Of a stretch of DNA of 64,000 nucleotides, positions 11,470 to 22,933 are shown piece by piece. This DNA is from Branchiostoma floridae (lineage: Eukaryota; Chordata; Leptocardii; Amphioxiformes; Branchiostomatidae). Below the pieces are notes generated by a model, which was given only the letters and a program-made list of their open reading frames with translations, searched no databases and was not told the origin of the DNA. A program made the position numbers and the translations under genes. Position 1 is the stretch's first letter. Each line of letters begins with the position of its first letter. The DNA lies in assembly GCF_000003815.2 (NCBI RefSeq), contig NC_049986.1, forward strand, positions 15,401,569 to 15,465,568, written 5' to 3'.

Positions 11470-14400
11470 GCTCGCACGCAGACAGGTAACAGCATTTGTT
11501 TTGGAATGAAAGCTCATCTGTGTTGAAAACAAAATAAATCGTTAGGTTCTCATTAGACATAAACTCACAATGTGTCACAGATCTAGATATTTGTTGAAGA
11601 CCATTGTGCCAGGCGGAAAGTGTGACAATAGGCATGTCTGTTTGTATAATGAGATCCCTGAAGACCAATGTTTGTGTTTGAACAGCTTGGTTTATTTTGA
11701 AATGTAATGGACGACTGTTTACGTTGCGCACTGGTACAGATAACGGCCTCACCGGATCAAAGGTGAAGGACGGAGAAAATACATCTACAGTAGGGCTGGG
11801 TATCGGTACAGAAAATTGAGGTCCAGGTCCGGTTCAGGTCCAGAGGATCAGGTCCAGGTCCGGACCTGAACCTGGACCTGATTCAGTATGACTCATACCA
11901 ATGGTCCATTTCACTACAAAGAAATCTGTTTGGTGGAGTATGAGACTTACACTGGCGTTTTAAAATCCTACAACGCTAACTGCACCTGTACGATTGACTG
12001 TAAACCTTGGTAGAAATTACTATAAACTCTACTCTACTTCACTCTTGTTATTTTCTTCCAACTGCAAGCGCCAAAACGTGTGAATGCCTGATAAAATAAT
12101 ATGTTAATTTTCTAATCGGTCCAACATCCGGTCCACCTAATGTTTTCAGGTTCGGTTTTTCTGGACCGGTCCAATAAGAAAAACCGGTTTTGTACCGGTA
12201 CGCTGTACCGATACCCAGCCCTAATGTACATCAATAGTTAGGGACGAACCAAACAGTGAGTATGGGGGGTGCCACGTTGTTGACATTCTTCCTTGGATGG
12301 ATACCAAGCGCAATTGTATATTGCTTTTATTACGTCTTTCTTAAAACATTTTTTTTCTTCAAATATATCCTTTCCATAAGTTCCCGATATGCTTCAGGGC
12401 TTAATGTGTTTTGCAAATCCTCCTCAAATAAGATATCTTCTTGGTTCAGAAATATAATCCTCTTGCAAAAAAAGTTTACGCTTCACTGGTAAGACGGAAA
12501 TGAGTAGTGCCAAGTCATCATTTACAATAATTGTGAACTGTTAGTTCCTTCGCCGATCTCTAAATTTTCTTGTTTGTTATTTTCTATTCTCAGTGACAGC
12601 CATGAACGTCATGGTTCCCACGAAAGTGAGCTGAAAGAGTTCTGTCGTGGAGAGTGCCCTGAGTACGAGGTGCTGTGCCACAACCATGAATACGATGTGA
12701 GACGGTACAAAAGCGCCCTCTGGATCTCCACCACGGTATCGGACCCGTCTCTGTACCAGGGTCACGTACGCGGCTGGAACCGCCTGCACAAGTATATCAG
12801 AGGAGGGAACAAGGAAGGTACGTAAAATGTTAACGTTATGGTATCGCACTAACGCTAAAAAACGTTGCGAATTTCCCCTGTACTTTTGACATGAGGGTAT
12901 ATGATATAGCACTATACATATATGATGTCGTATTTCTTGGCGACACCACAGGGGTGGAGCTAATATATTCCTGTGATCGATATGAAAATGGTTCAAATTT
13001 CCTTGCATGCTTTTACTGTGAGGGGATAATACTGTTTTAGGCACAGGCCATATACTAAAAGATCGATAATTAGGACACAGCAAATTGCACATTCGAACCA
13101 TGTTGAATGCTACATGGTTGTTTTGTAACATTTCCAGGAGTGAAGATGCCGTACACCGCACCCCTGGTGACACAAACCCGGGAACCCCAGGAGAGCCCCT
13201 TCCACGAGGTCACCGTGTCCATGCCGCTTCCCAAGGACATGGCTAAGAACCCTCCCACACCGATCGACCCTCATGTATGTTAACCGTAATTCTTATCTTC
13301 ATGAAGTATCTATTTTCACTAGCGTTTGTCTGCTGGCCATGGATGGATTGGTTTCATACTCGATGTGTTGGTAGGGTGTGGCAAAATTGGTTAGATTTTG
13401 CCCCCCCCCCCGCCCCTGGCGGCTTCGCTTGGTACTGCAACGGAACTTCCAATTTTGATATCTCGCTATATATTTTGGTGATAGAAATCTCTTGACGTAA
13501 ATTTAGACACCCTAGCGGCTAGTTTTGTAATTGCAGGAGCTTTTCTGTAAAAATGTCCGTAGAGGATAATTGAAGAAAAGTTTGATTTTTGGGTTTATAA
13601 GTAGCTTAGACAAAGATATAAAAAAAATGAAATAAAAATTATGCAACTATGCAAAATAGGAGGACAGTTTTTCAATGTCCTGGGCATGATATGATGTTGA
13701 CATTTGGTTCAGAGCTATAAAGATAGTTTTTGACGTCAGCACAAGGTGGCGCAGGTTTGAGCCCCCTTACATTTACTTTTTGAACTGCACGGGCATTTTA
13801 TGAAAACATTCCAATGAGGATAACTGAAGAAAGGAACGATAGATTCCAAAATTTTAAGCATACAGGTAGCTTATGCAAAGATGTATACATGAAATGCATA
13901 TTATGCAAATGAGGACTTAATTTGTTCCAGGTGGTGATTGATCTCGTACCCGAGTCTATCGTGTACGTGAAGAAGTACCGAGGCCGTGCCGCCCGTGTCG
14001 GGTTTGTGGCAGAGCGGGAGGCCAAGAAGTTTTTCACCACCCTGGAGCACCACCATGAACCCTTCCATGGCAAGAACGACTATTTCTACATCGCTCAATA
14101 CGACAGGTAAGCATTTTGTTACTCTGTGACGGAGGGTAACCTCCGACGACAGAGTATTGTTGTTGTCCGGTGTGATGAGTGTTCGCATCAGTATCTCTAT
14201 AATATGTTCACGTTGCAGCATTCGTATGTAGCTTGGCATCTCGCCTGCACGCACGTTTTTTTTTCTATAGCTGTTTTTATCATCGATGTAACATTTTCAG
14301 AAGTCACCCCTATATTCCTGGTATTGTAGAACAGGCCATGTGGTTTGGGGCTTTGGTAATTAGCTTATCTCCAAGCAGATATGGGGTTATGTGTTCTCTA

Positions 14401-17400
14401 ACGTAGAGAACAGCTGTCGCGGCAGAGGAATCCCTAAACAGATGTTAGACTCTGGCTTTCTAGCACATTGCATTGGTCAGTGCCAGTGTTACGCCGATGG
14501 GCGGTTATACCGGCTATATAGATACAAATACAGATAGTTCTATTTTTCTGGTCTCACTACAGCAGTCGTGCTGGATCTTCTGACCCGAAAATGTACAACG
14601 AGATTTGGGTTTTCGCCATGAACGAGAGGACGTTCAAGTGGCTAGAGTTCAACGACCTCAACGGCCACGGAGAGGGACTGCCCCACTGCCTCCATCACGA
14701 CAACAGAGTCGGTTCGTGGCACAAGATGAACCAGGAGGACATCCCTGTAGAGGCCCTGGCCAGGAGGCAGTGCTCTGAGACGTTCTGTGAAGGTACGACA
14801 GCCAATATTTGCCTGAAAAGGTAGAATATATAGTTTCCAGATGTGTTGTTCCTTCACCACCGCATCTACGTATATCTCTTTCAGCACCGAAGAAGTGTCC
14901 CAAGTATTCGGCAAAGGCGGTGAAAGAGGTGGACGACGAGACCATCCAAATTAGAGAGGAGAAGGACCTGAAGGCTGTCGGTGTCGTCCCTCTCACCTGT
15001 AACTTCGACACGGCCATGCACTCGTCTACAGGACCCCTGATGCAGTATTTGAACGAAACAGGTGACGGAAACTTTATATTTATCATGGAAATCGTGTTTT
15101 TTGTACGTCAAGTGCCAATGTTGGTCTGATCTGAAGAGGTTATCAGGACATTTTGATGATGACTAAACTGGTGAGTCAAAGCTGCCCGGAAGTCTGCACT
15201 TACACTAGAATTGCCAAGTACTTCTAGTAAATCATTGTATTTTCCCCCTCTTTATAGGAGTGCCTTTGTCAGACGTCGCGGCTACTATGACTGCTGTCGT
15301 AGAGAAGCGAGATGATGAGGATGGAAAGGAGGGCTGTGGAAAATTCTACAAAGTCTACTTCGGCATGGGCGGCGGAAGTGGCAAACCGGAAGATGTAGGT
15401 TTATCTTTCTAATGCGTGACTCAGTATGCGACTCTTCTACTGCTGTATCCGTCTTCATGTCGAGATAGAAAATGTGGAATTCATAATGTTTTATTTTGAC
15501 TATTACCCAGGACTACACCCTGTCTTTGAATGAAGACCTCTTCAAGGCACCGAAGACCATTAAGGTGTTGCACGATGGGAACGCTGCCGGAGGGAAGTAA
15601 GTTGATGACTATTTTTTACGTTCAGAGCCTCGGAGCTGGTAAGTCAGAACGTGTGTACATGTATGGATATGATGAATAATGATAACCAAAGCAAAGGAGC
15701 TTTCATTTTGATGTTGGACGTTACATTTATAATAACAATAGACACACACACACACAGCACTTTTTATCGCCACACAGTAACTTCTACACCAAGTGTTTTG
15801 GTGGCAACGCCTACTACGAACCAACCACTGTCACTACAACGTCGAAGATGACCATGGACAAGTTGAGGGATGCAAAGAAGTGCATGCTGGAAGACCACTT
15901 CACTGTGATCGAGTACCACTCGCAGTCCAGGCTGTTCGACAGGTTTAATGAGGTACATGAGCCATCGTTTTTTATCGATCATCACATATGGTGACTTGGG
16001 AGTTTTCGTATTTTTAATCCACAAAAATGGTGGACCATATTACGTAACTCTCACAAGACTGCAAATACCATATCAGGAATTAGTTCGAAGTTTGTTCGCG
16101 ACAACTTTGGATGAAGGCTTGACAGGGTGTAACGTTACGATGGATGCTCTTTGCTGCTGCTTTGTTCCCAGATCAACATCGATGCCGATCTGGACTGCAG
16201 TGACCAGGAGGGCCGTCCGGAGTTCACCTTCCACCTCCCACTGAGTAAGGGCTACCACCGGGACGAGGCGAAGCCGGTGTTCGGGGACCGCTGCACCACG
16301 TACGAGTGCCCCAACATGTCCATCGCCGTGAGATTTGAGAACAACCTCAGGCTGATGAAACATCCAGCAGGTAACATCAACCCATTGCACCAGTAAATCG
16401 TCTCGGGCGCGTATATTATAACGAGCTAGTGAGTGCTGGTTGCATGAAAGCACAGAAAGAATTGCAAAAAAAAAGCTACGATTGAATTTTGAATTGGGGA
16501 TAAAGCTGGATCCAGAAATTTTCTAATGCTCTTTCTGATTCTACTGTTTCGAGATACATGTAGATCACATGCAACCCCGGTGTAGGTTCACGGTGGCCGG
16601 GTGGTATTTTGCTTCGGCGGCATTACCGGGGAAGGGGACGATGCTGAGCTTGTACTGAATCTTTACAGCATTTTCAACCTTCTTTTTCGCTTGTTCCACA
16701 GGAAAGTGGATCTGCTCCAACAGCACAGGAGTGTCTTGTTCGTACGCACAGGCCTGGGAGAAGGCACTCCAGCCCATCTTGTCATACATCAACGGTAAGA
16801 ACGAGGACAACGTGAGGATGGACATGACGAGACCTCTGTATGGACAGGTGTGGGGCTTTTTCTTACCTTTTAGCAGCGGTAAATTGTTGTTACCACACCC
16901 GTGTCGAAAAAATCGACTGAGAAACATTATGAACATGTACAGATTCCCCCAAAGGAGCTGCTGGTCACTTCTACTGTCCTACTGTCATCTGGTTTTAGAT
17001 AACCAGGACTGTTGTACTTGTAATCATTGAATTGTGCAACAACAACTTTAAATGACGTTTATATAGTTATAATACTGTAATCATTATGGTGTTCCACATT
17101 CTTCCTCTTGATTGTACCTTTGTCACATTTCGTTGTGATACGTAAGTTATGCAAGTGTAGGAATTGCTTTGTACATCTTTAGAAATGAGCCTTCAGTGCT
17201 GAGCATGCTGTGGTGTCTTTGGTACAGTCTGGACAATTTTACTTGCAATGCAATGTAACGTAAACATGCTGCTTGTTTTCTCTTATGGCCAGGGACATAC
17301 AGGAGAGAAGGGAAACGAGTGTGTGAAGACGTTCACGTTGTGCATGTACCTACCAGTAGAACATACAGAGAACCCACCAAAGCCCATCGATGACCATGTA

Positions 17401-20400
17401 CGTACAAGCTGTATTATCCAAGATTGAAATCTAAGCTCTGCTGACTTGACATTGTAATGGATACGATGGAAATTTAATACGTGACTACTTAAGGTGTAAT
17501 GTCGGCCGATGGAGTCCTTTTGTATGTCGTTGTCTTGTACATACACAGCTTTAACAAAGATTACAACGACACGACACATTTTTGTATGAAGCCGAAATCA
17601 CAGGATGTAGTGGTCAAGTAACAGTCATACGTAAACAGAGCAACCCATTCAATTCAATGGCAAATAAGGAATAATGCACACATCTCGGAGAAAGCCATTA
17701 TATTGTACACAATTTGCAAGGAGTCATAAATCAAAATCGCCATTTCAGCTACAACCGTTCAAATACTGAAATATCAGTATTTCCCATTAAATTTCATTAT
17801 ATTTCTTTCAGATTGGCATCCGAACAGCAGACAAAGAAATCTACTGGTTCCAGTCCGTGTTCGTGGGAGAGCCGACTCCGGAGAGGATGTACAAGTCCCT
17901 GACAGACATGACTGAGCAACTTGACGATCTCAAGCCGTTTGGAGTCGATTATTCCATAGATGGAACGGTAAATACATGTTGGAAACTCGCCCTATGAATA
18001 CGCATAGAATGTATCTTGATAACATAGAAGATAACGACTCCCAAATTATTTGTATATACACTTTGTAACACTTATAATCAAAATCCACTGTATTCGATTG
18101 AGGGAAGTTGAAATGACAGTATTACAGTTCGAGGTAATTTTATATCATACGTAATACGTATCAATAGTAGGGTTATCCTTTATCCTCCAAGTAATTCCGG
18201 TTACTAGTAAATGCGTTCATCATGGAATATTTCGATATCATGAATGTACATTGATGATCTGACCTTTTCATATGCACTAGTTTGGAAAATGTATTCTTTC
18301 CTTCTAAGAGATGATCTTTGTACATTGACGTTTTTGTGTTCCAGGAACTTTGGTTCGGAGGGTACGACGAACCTGGGGATGAGCAAGGTCTGCACGAAAT
18401 CATCATTGTAGACCAGCAGCACATCTACTGGAAGGTAAGGACATTTTTAGATTTCTTCGTTAAATCCGCTCGCATCACTTTCCTCTCCTAGGTTCTTAAT
18501 CATCAACATATTCTTTTTAATCATTATCTGTATCCTTTTCCTATATGTAGTCTCACATCGTATCTGTAAGCGTTTTAATTCACAGAAACATAAATGTTTT
18601 AAAAAGTTATCTATCTGGTCGACGTTTTGGTAAACCCTCGGTTACCATCGCCCAGGAAAGAATGTACACTGCTACTCTTTTCCGCATGGTGGCATTGCGG
18701 TCAAGACGCAGTAACAAATGTGACTGAGTCCTTGCCCCTTCTTTATTCTTATTTTTTTTAAATTATCAATAAAACCTTACAGCCAGAAGAAAAGGAGGGA
18801 GAGGAGGAGGAAGAGAAGGAGGAGACGGACGCCCATGATCACGACTGGGTGGACCTTCCCAAGCCGGAAGGCTGCAATGACGAAACTTGTCTAGACATCC
18901 ACGTCACCAAAGAGCACGAAGACTTTATGGAGATCCACTTCCCGAAGAGTAAGTCCATTCTAAGATGTTTCCATCTTCCTTCAATAAGTTGGCATATGTG
19001 CAGATGATATTTCATCCGTGATAGTTGAGGTCATCATACAAGGACTGTCAAAGAATCATCAGAGTCTTCCAACCATCCCTGAACAGTGACGTGGGGTTTT
19101 AGAAGCTTATGAACCACATTAAAGTGTTACTAATTTACAAAATGTGACGTTACATAACCAGTTTTGTATAGAAGGATGAGAACTTGCTGAATTAAAGTAT
19201 TACAGTTCGAGCCCCTTCTATAACTTCCATCAGATTCGAATTCTAAATGGACAAAGATACAGAGGTCAATGGGACTTTGATGGGTTGTCATGTAGTCCGA
19301 TGATGGGTTCATTTCTGACAGTTTGATGTCGTTTCTAGCCAAGGGCGTGTGTCAGTGGGCGAAGGGCTGCAACAAGGGGACGTCCGGACGGTCTTCCTTC
19401 CTGCCGCTCTTCAAGTACTTCAACGGAGACAACGCGGAGAACGAGGTGATTGGAGACATGACGTCACCAATCGTTGTACAGGTGAGTTGTCACACATACT
19501 TGAGCACACGTACACAAAAATAGATTAGAGAGAGATTTATGATATTTACTTATATTTGGGATAAAAATTGTACGTGGGTAAATGACAAATGAGTCGAGGA
19601 ATTTTCCAGCACTTGAATGTAATTTCTTGTTACACAATAAATTCTGAAGGTAAACGCCTCTAGTATACGACAAAAGTTGTCTCTAATTGAATCTGCAATA
19701 ATCTTTAGATCATTGGAAAGGATGTCAGAAATAGTTGCATATGCTCAATGAGTGTTTTCCGTGCTTCAGATCAAGACTCATAGTGGAGAAGAGGAGGGTG
19801 CAGACATGGGTGCGTGTGACCGTGAGTTCCAGACCTGCGCCAGGCTGCCTGATGCCTGGATCGACCAAGGCAAGGACATACCAAAACCGAACGGAGAAGG
19901 GGTGCGTCATTTATATTGTCGTTACAAGTATAAATACTAATTGCTTCGGAAGAAAGGGAAAAGTATGGAACACTTTATCAAATACTACAGACTTGAAGAG
20001 TCTGAGGTTGGGCTGGAGGCAGTTAATAGACACGCGGAATATTCATATTTTCAGAATGGTATAGAACATAGACCTGTTCTTTGTATATCCGTATCCTGTG
20101 TGAAAAATGTTTCTTGTCCCTTTCCATACTCAGTGGCGATACTTATATTTTTAAACTCTCACACAGATGTCAACGTTTGACAACGAAGGTGCGGACGCCT
20201 ACGCCATCTCCCTGAAGGGAGTGACTGACAATTCACTGGAAGGCACATTGGCAGAGCGCATGGAAGAACTCGGACAAAAGTTGCAGGAGGAGGGACTCGA
20301 GTTTGACAAGGTCTGGAAAACTTACTTAAACACCGATGACCACCACCCTGTACATTTCGGACCAGGAAAAATCGTTTTTTAGCAAACCTGTAAGACCACC

Positions 20401-21492
20401 TGCAGATGCAGTCTATAAGTTTGACAATTTATCTATTACATGTCTATTGTTATCAGGATGAGAGGCATGCAACGACCTACAATGTTTTGAATATGTTGTG
20501 TTGCTCCATTCAGCTTACGTCACTAATACTTGATTCAAAATATCTTTGTTTACAATATTTTTTTTTACTCAATCAGCTGGAAAGTGGACACTGCCACATG
20601 TGACATATTTAATTATACGTTTTTCCCTTGCTCGTGCCCCCCTCCCCAGGACTGGGTGCTGGTCTTCGCGTACGACACCCCTTTCACCCCCCCTGAGGAT
20701 AAGGTCACCTACATGGCTTTCCTCAAGCCCTCTGGAGCTAAGGAGGGAGGAGGTAAGGACGTCGATCGGATAGGTGTTAGAATATTGAAGGAAGGAGCTT
20801 CTTGTCGTTGTTTCCATAAAAGACAAGGTTTTCCTAGCAAACGATCTTAAAACAAACAGGAAGGTTTAATTCAATCCGTTTTTATATCCATATATATTTG
20901 ATTATAAGTCGTGTTGATTTGAAGTCATGAATGTCCAGTAGCTGTCTCACACAAAGGGCCTGTCACTGTGGCCTAAAACGGCAAAGTTAGAAAATAAGAA
21001 AAGCAGTTCCACCCGGCATTACGTTCATGGTTACCAGGTATTTCAACTACTAGTAGCCATCTAGGTTATAACAGTCGGTACTTACTGTTTCCTGTTTCTT
21101 TCTGTCCTTTCATGACTCCATATCTGTCCACCTAGGCCAATATATATAATGCTATGCAAAAGAGAAGTAATATTCTAACAATGTGAAATACACTATGCCG
21201 CCATATTTTCTGTTATGTTAGATTAATACATTGTACAAGTTGCAATCGTTGTGAATAAACTTGACTTGACTTGTTTTTCTTCTGTGTCGAACGTGCAGAG
21301 ATGGCAAGTGACGAGGCCAGTGTGGAGAAACCGGCGAGCGACGAGGAGAAACCAGCCGAGGAGAAGGAGGGAGATGATGAGGGAGAGAAAGAAGAGGAAC
21401 CTACGGAGGGAGATGAGGAACCTACGGAGGGAGAAGAGAAATCCGAAGATGAGACAGAGGCACCAGAGGAAGAAGGAGAAGATGAGGAATAG
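9985..21492 (+). CDS. Gene B: secreted protein with His-rich N-terminus and four SOUL-type repeats
   Basis: Twenty coding exons: 9985-10253, 12594-12817, 13138-13274, 13931-14106, 14566-14792 (or from 14563), 14885-15061, 15258-15394, 15511-15596, 15778-15952, 16172-16370, 16702-16847, 17293-17397, 17812-17967, 18345-18434, 18783-18948, 19339-19481, 19770-19901, 20167-20310, 20650-20752, 21299-21492 (TAG). All joins keep frame; the product is about 1061 aa. Residues 1-20 form a signal peptide ending CHA. Residues 21-90 are a His/Glu/Asp-rich run. Repeat 1 (about 95-344) shows PEYEVLC, YDVRRY, YIRGGN and YNEIW, as in the SOUL/HEBP family. Repeat 2 (about 345-540) ends QSRLFDRFNE. Repeat 3 (about 580-768) has YECPNM and SYINGKN. 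After an acidic linker comes repeat 4 (about 785-997: GVCQWAKGC, FKYFNGDN). The tail (998-1061) is Glu/Asp-rich. Single SOUL proteins are about 200 aa, so this is a tandem fusion. Many paired Cys suit a secreted, disulfide-bonded protein. Heme binding is known for some SOUL proteins but unproven here. Confidence 0.88.
10510..11121. other. Assembly gap (N run) in gene B intron 1
   Basis: 612 N lie between the His-rich exon and exon 2 of gene B, with a poly-C run (about 11196-11215) shortly after. Further His-rich coding sequence could be hidden here, although the donor at 10254 (GTACGT) is a good splice site. Confidence 0.99.
11415..11466. repeat. (AC)n microsatellite
   Basis: About 25 CA units with one interruption, in the first intron after the signal-peptide exon of gene B. 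The CVCVCV and THTHTH reading frames across it are artefacts of the repeat. Confidence 0.97.
11791..12223. mobile_element. hAT-like MITE in gene B intron
   Basis: A 433-bp element with perfect 21-bp terminal inverted repeats (11791-11811 and 12203-12223, both reading TAGGGCTGGGTATCGGTACA inward). The flanking 8-mers ATCTACAG (11783-11790) and ATGTACAT (12224-12231) agree at 6 of 8 positions, as expected for an aged hAT target duplication. The TAGGG start also fits hAT. There is no transposase frame, so it is non-autonomous. It contains an internal palindromic stretch of GGTCCAGGTCC units at 11818-11882. Confidence 0.85.
13545..13917. repeat. Two diverged copies of a ~125-bp intronic repeat
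   Basis: The segments 13545-13670 and 13795-13917 align in order: GAGGATAA.TGAAGAAA, then a ...AAGTAGCTTA / CAGGTAGCTTA block, then CAAAGAT.TA, then TATGCAAATGAGGA-like ends. The second copy runs to a few bases before the acceptor of exon 4. They look like a degenerate tandem or an old transposon remnant. Confidence 0.5.
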
Positions 21493-21585
21493 AATATCGT
21501 GCAATCGTAAACGTGTAGAAAAGTGTACATCAGTTTTTTTCCTACAATGTATTTGTATCGAGAATCTATTGATTGAGAAAATTGA

Positions 21586-21591
21586 AATAAA
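21586..21591 (+). terminator. Polyadenylation signal of gene B
   Basis: AATAAA lies 94 bp after the TAG stop of gene B, the usual spacing for a short 3' UTR. No other hexamer is closer. Confidence 0.65.
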
Positions 21592-22810
21592 TGATTTAGT
21601 CAAGAAAGTTATTTTAGAGCTTTGTCAGCATAGCCAGCAGCTGCATAATGTTGTTTAAATGAGTAGCGAGAGTCGTCGTGGGTTTTTGTGGCAAACGATC
21701 TGTGCACTTCTGCATGAATTCTTCACCCGATATGCCTCAAATTTCTTTACTATACACATAGACTTCCCTGTAAAGATATAAGATATAAAGTAGATATCTG
21801 AAAACATATCAGATCACGAGGTTGTGGTCAACGTTTGCACTGTTCTTTCTAATGACGACATAGACCAAATCCTATGGTAGATTATAGGCTGTGTGTACTG
21901 AAGTTGTACTAATTTCTATCCTTACACAAAGCAATAAACAAAAGTCAACGTTACAAATAATGTCATGTGGATCATTATCTCGGTTTCTAAAATATCCAGA
22001 GATTATGATGAATGGACATCAACGGACAACAAATGAGCGACCGAATTCCATTACTTCCCTGAAAATGGAGGTATTGTTTTGGTCTGTTTGTTTGTTTGTC
22101 TTGGTGTGTGTGCATGTTTGTTTGTTTGTTTTGGTGTGTGTGCATGTTTCTTCTCGCTCCCGGGTCCAAGTGTGTTTCCATGCTGAGTTGTAGACAACTG
22201 ACAGGATACGTGAAGGCTGGGCTGGCCTGTGGATAAATGACTTCTGCAGGCCGACAGGAGGGGGATGTTAGCACAAGGCCAAACGTCAGGGTGGATGTCA
22301 TGCGCCAGAAAGTGGAGGTTACATGCGTGCAATGGACCCGATTGACCTTAAGACCGTTAAATCAATGGTTGTATTTAATAATAAAGAATACAACCATTCA
22401 TGAAACCCCAAATTGCGTCCTTATTACAAAAGGTTTACTGCAGATTACATAAGGCATCTGCCAGATGTTTGGATCCTCAAGGACCGCCTTTCAGGAATTA
22501 CAACTCTAGTTTTTTCTGCCCAATCGGCGGGCTATTTGAAATACATTTTGTTCTTAGTGTACACAGTATACAATGTAAACCGACAAGAAGGTCACACTGA
22601 ATACATCACGACTTAAGAGGTGATACGATTCCTGTGACAATACTTAAGCAGTGCATCTCTAAGGCGTACAGCTGCAGAAATTTGACTTTTTCTTTAGAGG
22701 CAGTGTCATTGGATAATCAGTTTTTATGATAAGCTGATAATCACCTCGAGGATGTCCTAACCTGGCAAATTGGGCCGGTGTTATTTACCCCCTCCCCCCG
22801 CACACACACA
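21592..22810. other. Intergenic region B-C
   Basis: It contains no recognisable exon. It includes a tandem TGTTTGTTTG plus GGTGTGTGTGCATG repeat (22085-22150) just after a GGAGGTATTGTTTTGGTCTG block. The same type of block starts a repeat at 41660 in gene D, so it is probably the edge of a dispersed element. Confidence 0.55.
22085..22150. repeat. Short tandem repeat (TGTTTGTTTG / GGTGTGTGTGCATG)
   Basis: Two copies of a roughly 32-bp unit. It lies beside a GGAGGTATTG motif also found at 41660, suggesting a decayed dispersed element. Confidence 0.7.
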
Positions 22811-22860
22811 TAAACAATCGCCTGTCCTTCATAAGGGGTGAGCTTGTTTGTTGTGACGTA
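22811..22860 (+). promoter_or_regulatory. Core promoter of gene C (degenerate TATA)
   Basis: This block matches the gene B promoter at 8241-8290 (AAACAATCGCCTGTCC, then GAGCTTG and TTGTTGTGA). The TATA position reads TTCATAAG (22828-22835) instead of TTTATAAG, so the core TATA is changed by one base. Gene C may therefore be expressed more weakly; this is an inference. Confidence 0.65.
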
Positions 22861-22933
22861 GTTAATACCGACCTACAATCAGACTCGTCTGCAGTGGTGG
22901 CGAACGCTTAACAACAAGCTTAGTCCCAACAAC
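22858..22933 (+). other. Predicted non-coding leader exon of gene C
   Basis: Conserved with the leader exon of gene B, sharing GTCTGCAGTGGTGGCGAA and ending AAC|GTGAGT at 22933. It would join to the acceptor TTCCAG at 24241-24246. The 5' end is estimated. Confidence 0.6.

Larger units (their letters stand above)
10254..12593 (+). other. First coding intron of gene B
   Basis: It contains the 612-bp gap, the (AC)n repeat and the hAT-like MITE. No coding exon is seen in the readable part. It is bounded by donor GTACGT and acceptor ATTCTCAG. Confidence 0.65.

Noticed and set aside
12256-12492. 78-codon hydrophobic frame after the MITE in gene B intron
   Set aside because: AT-rich, Phe-rich low-information sequence with no homolog in genes C-E.
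12577-13173. 198-codon antisense frame opposite gene B exon 2
   Set aside because: A shadow of the conserved exon continuing into intron; it has no codon or homology support.
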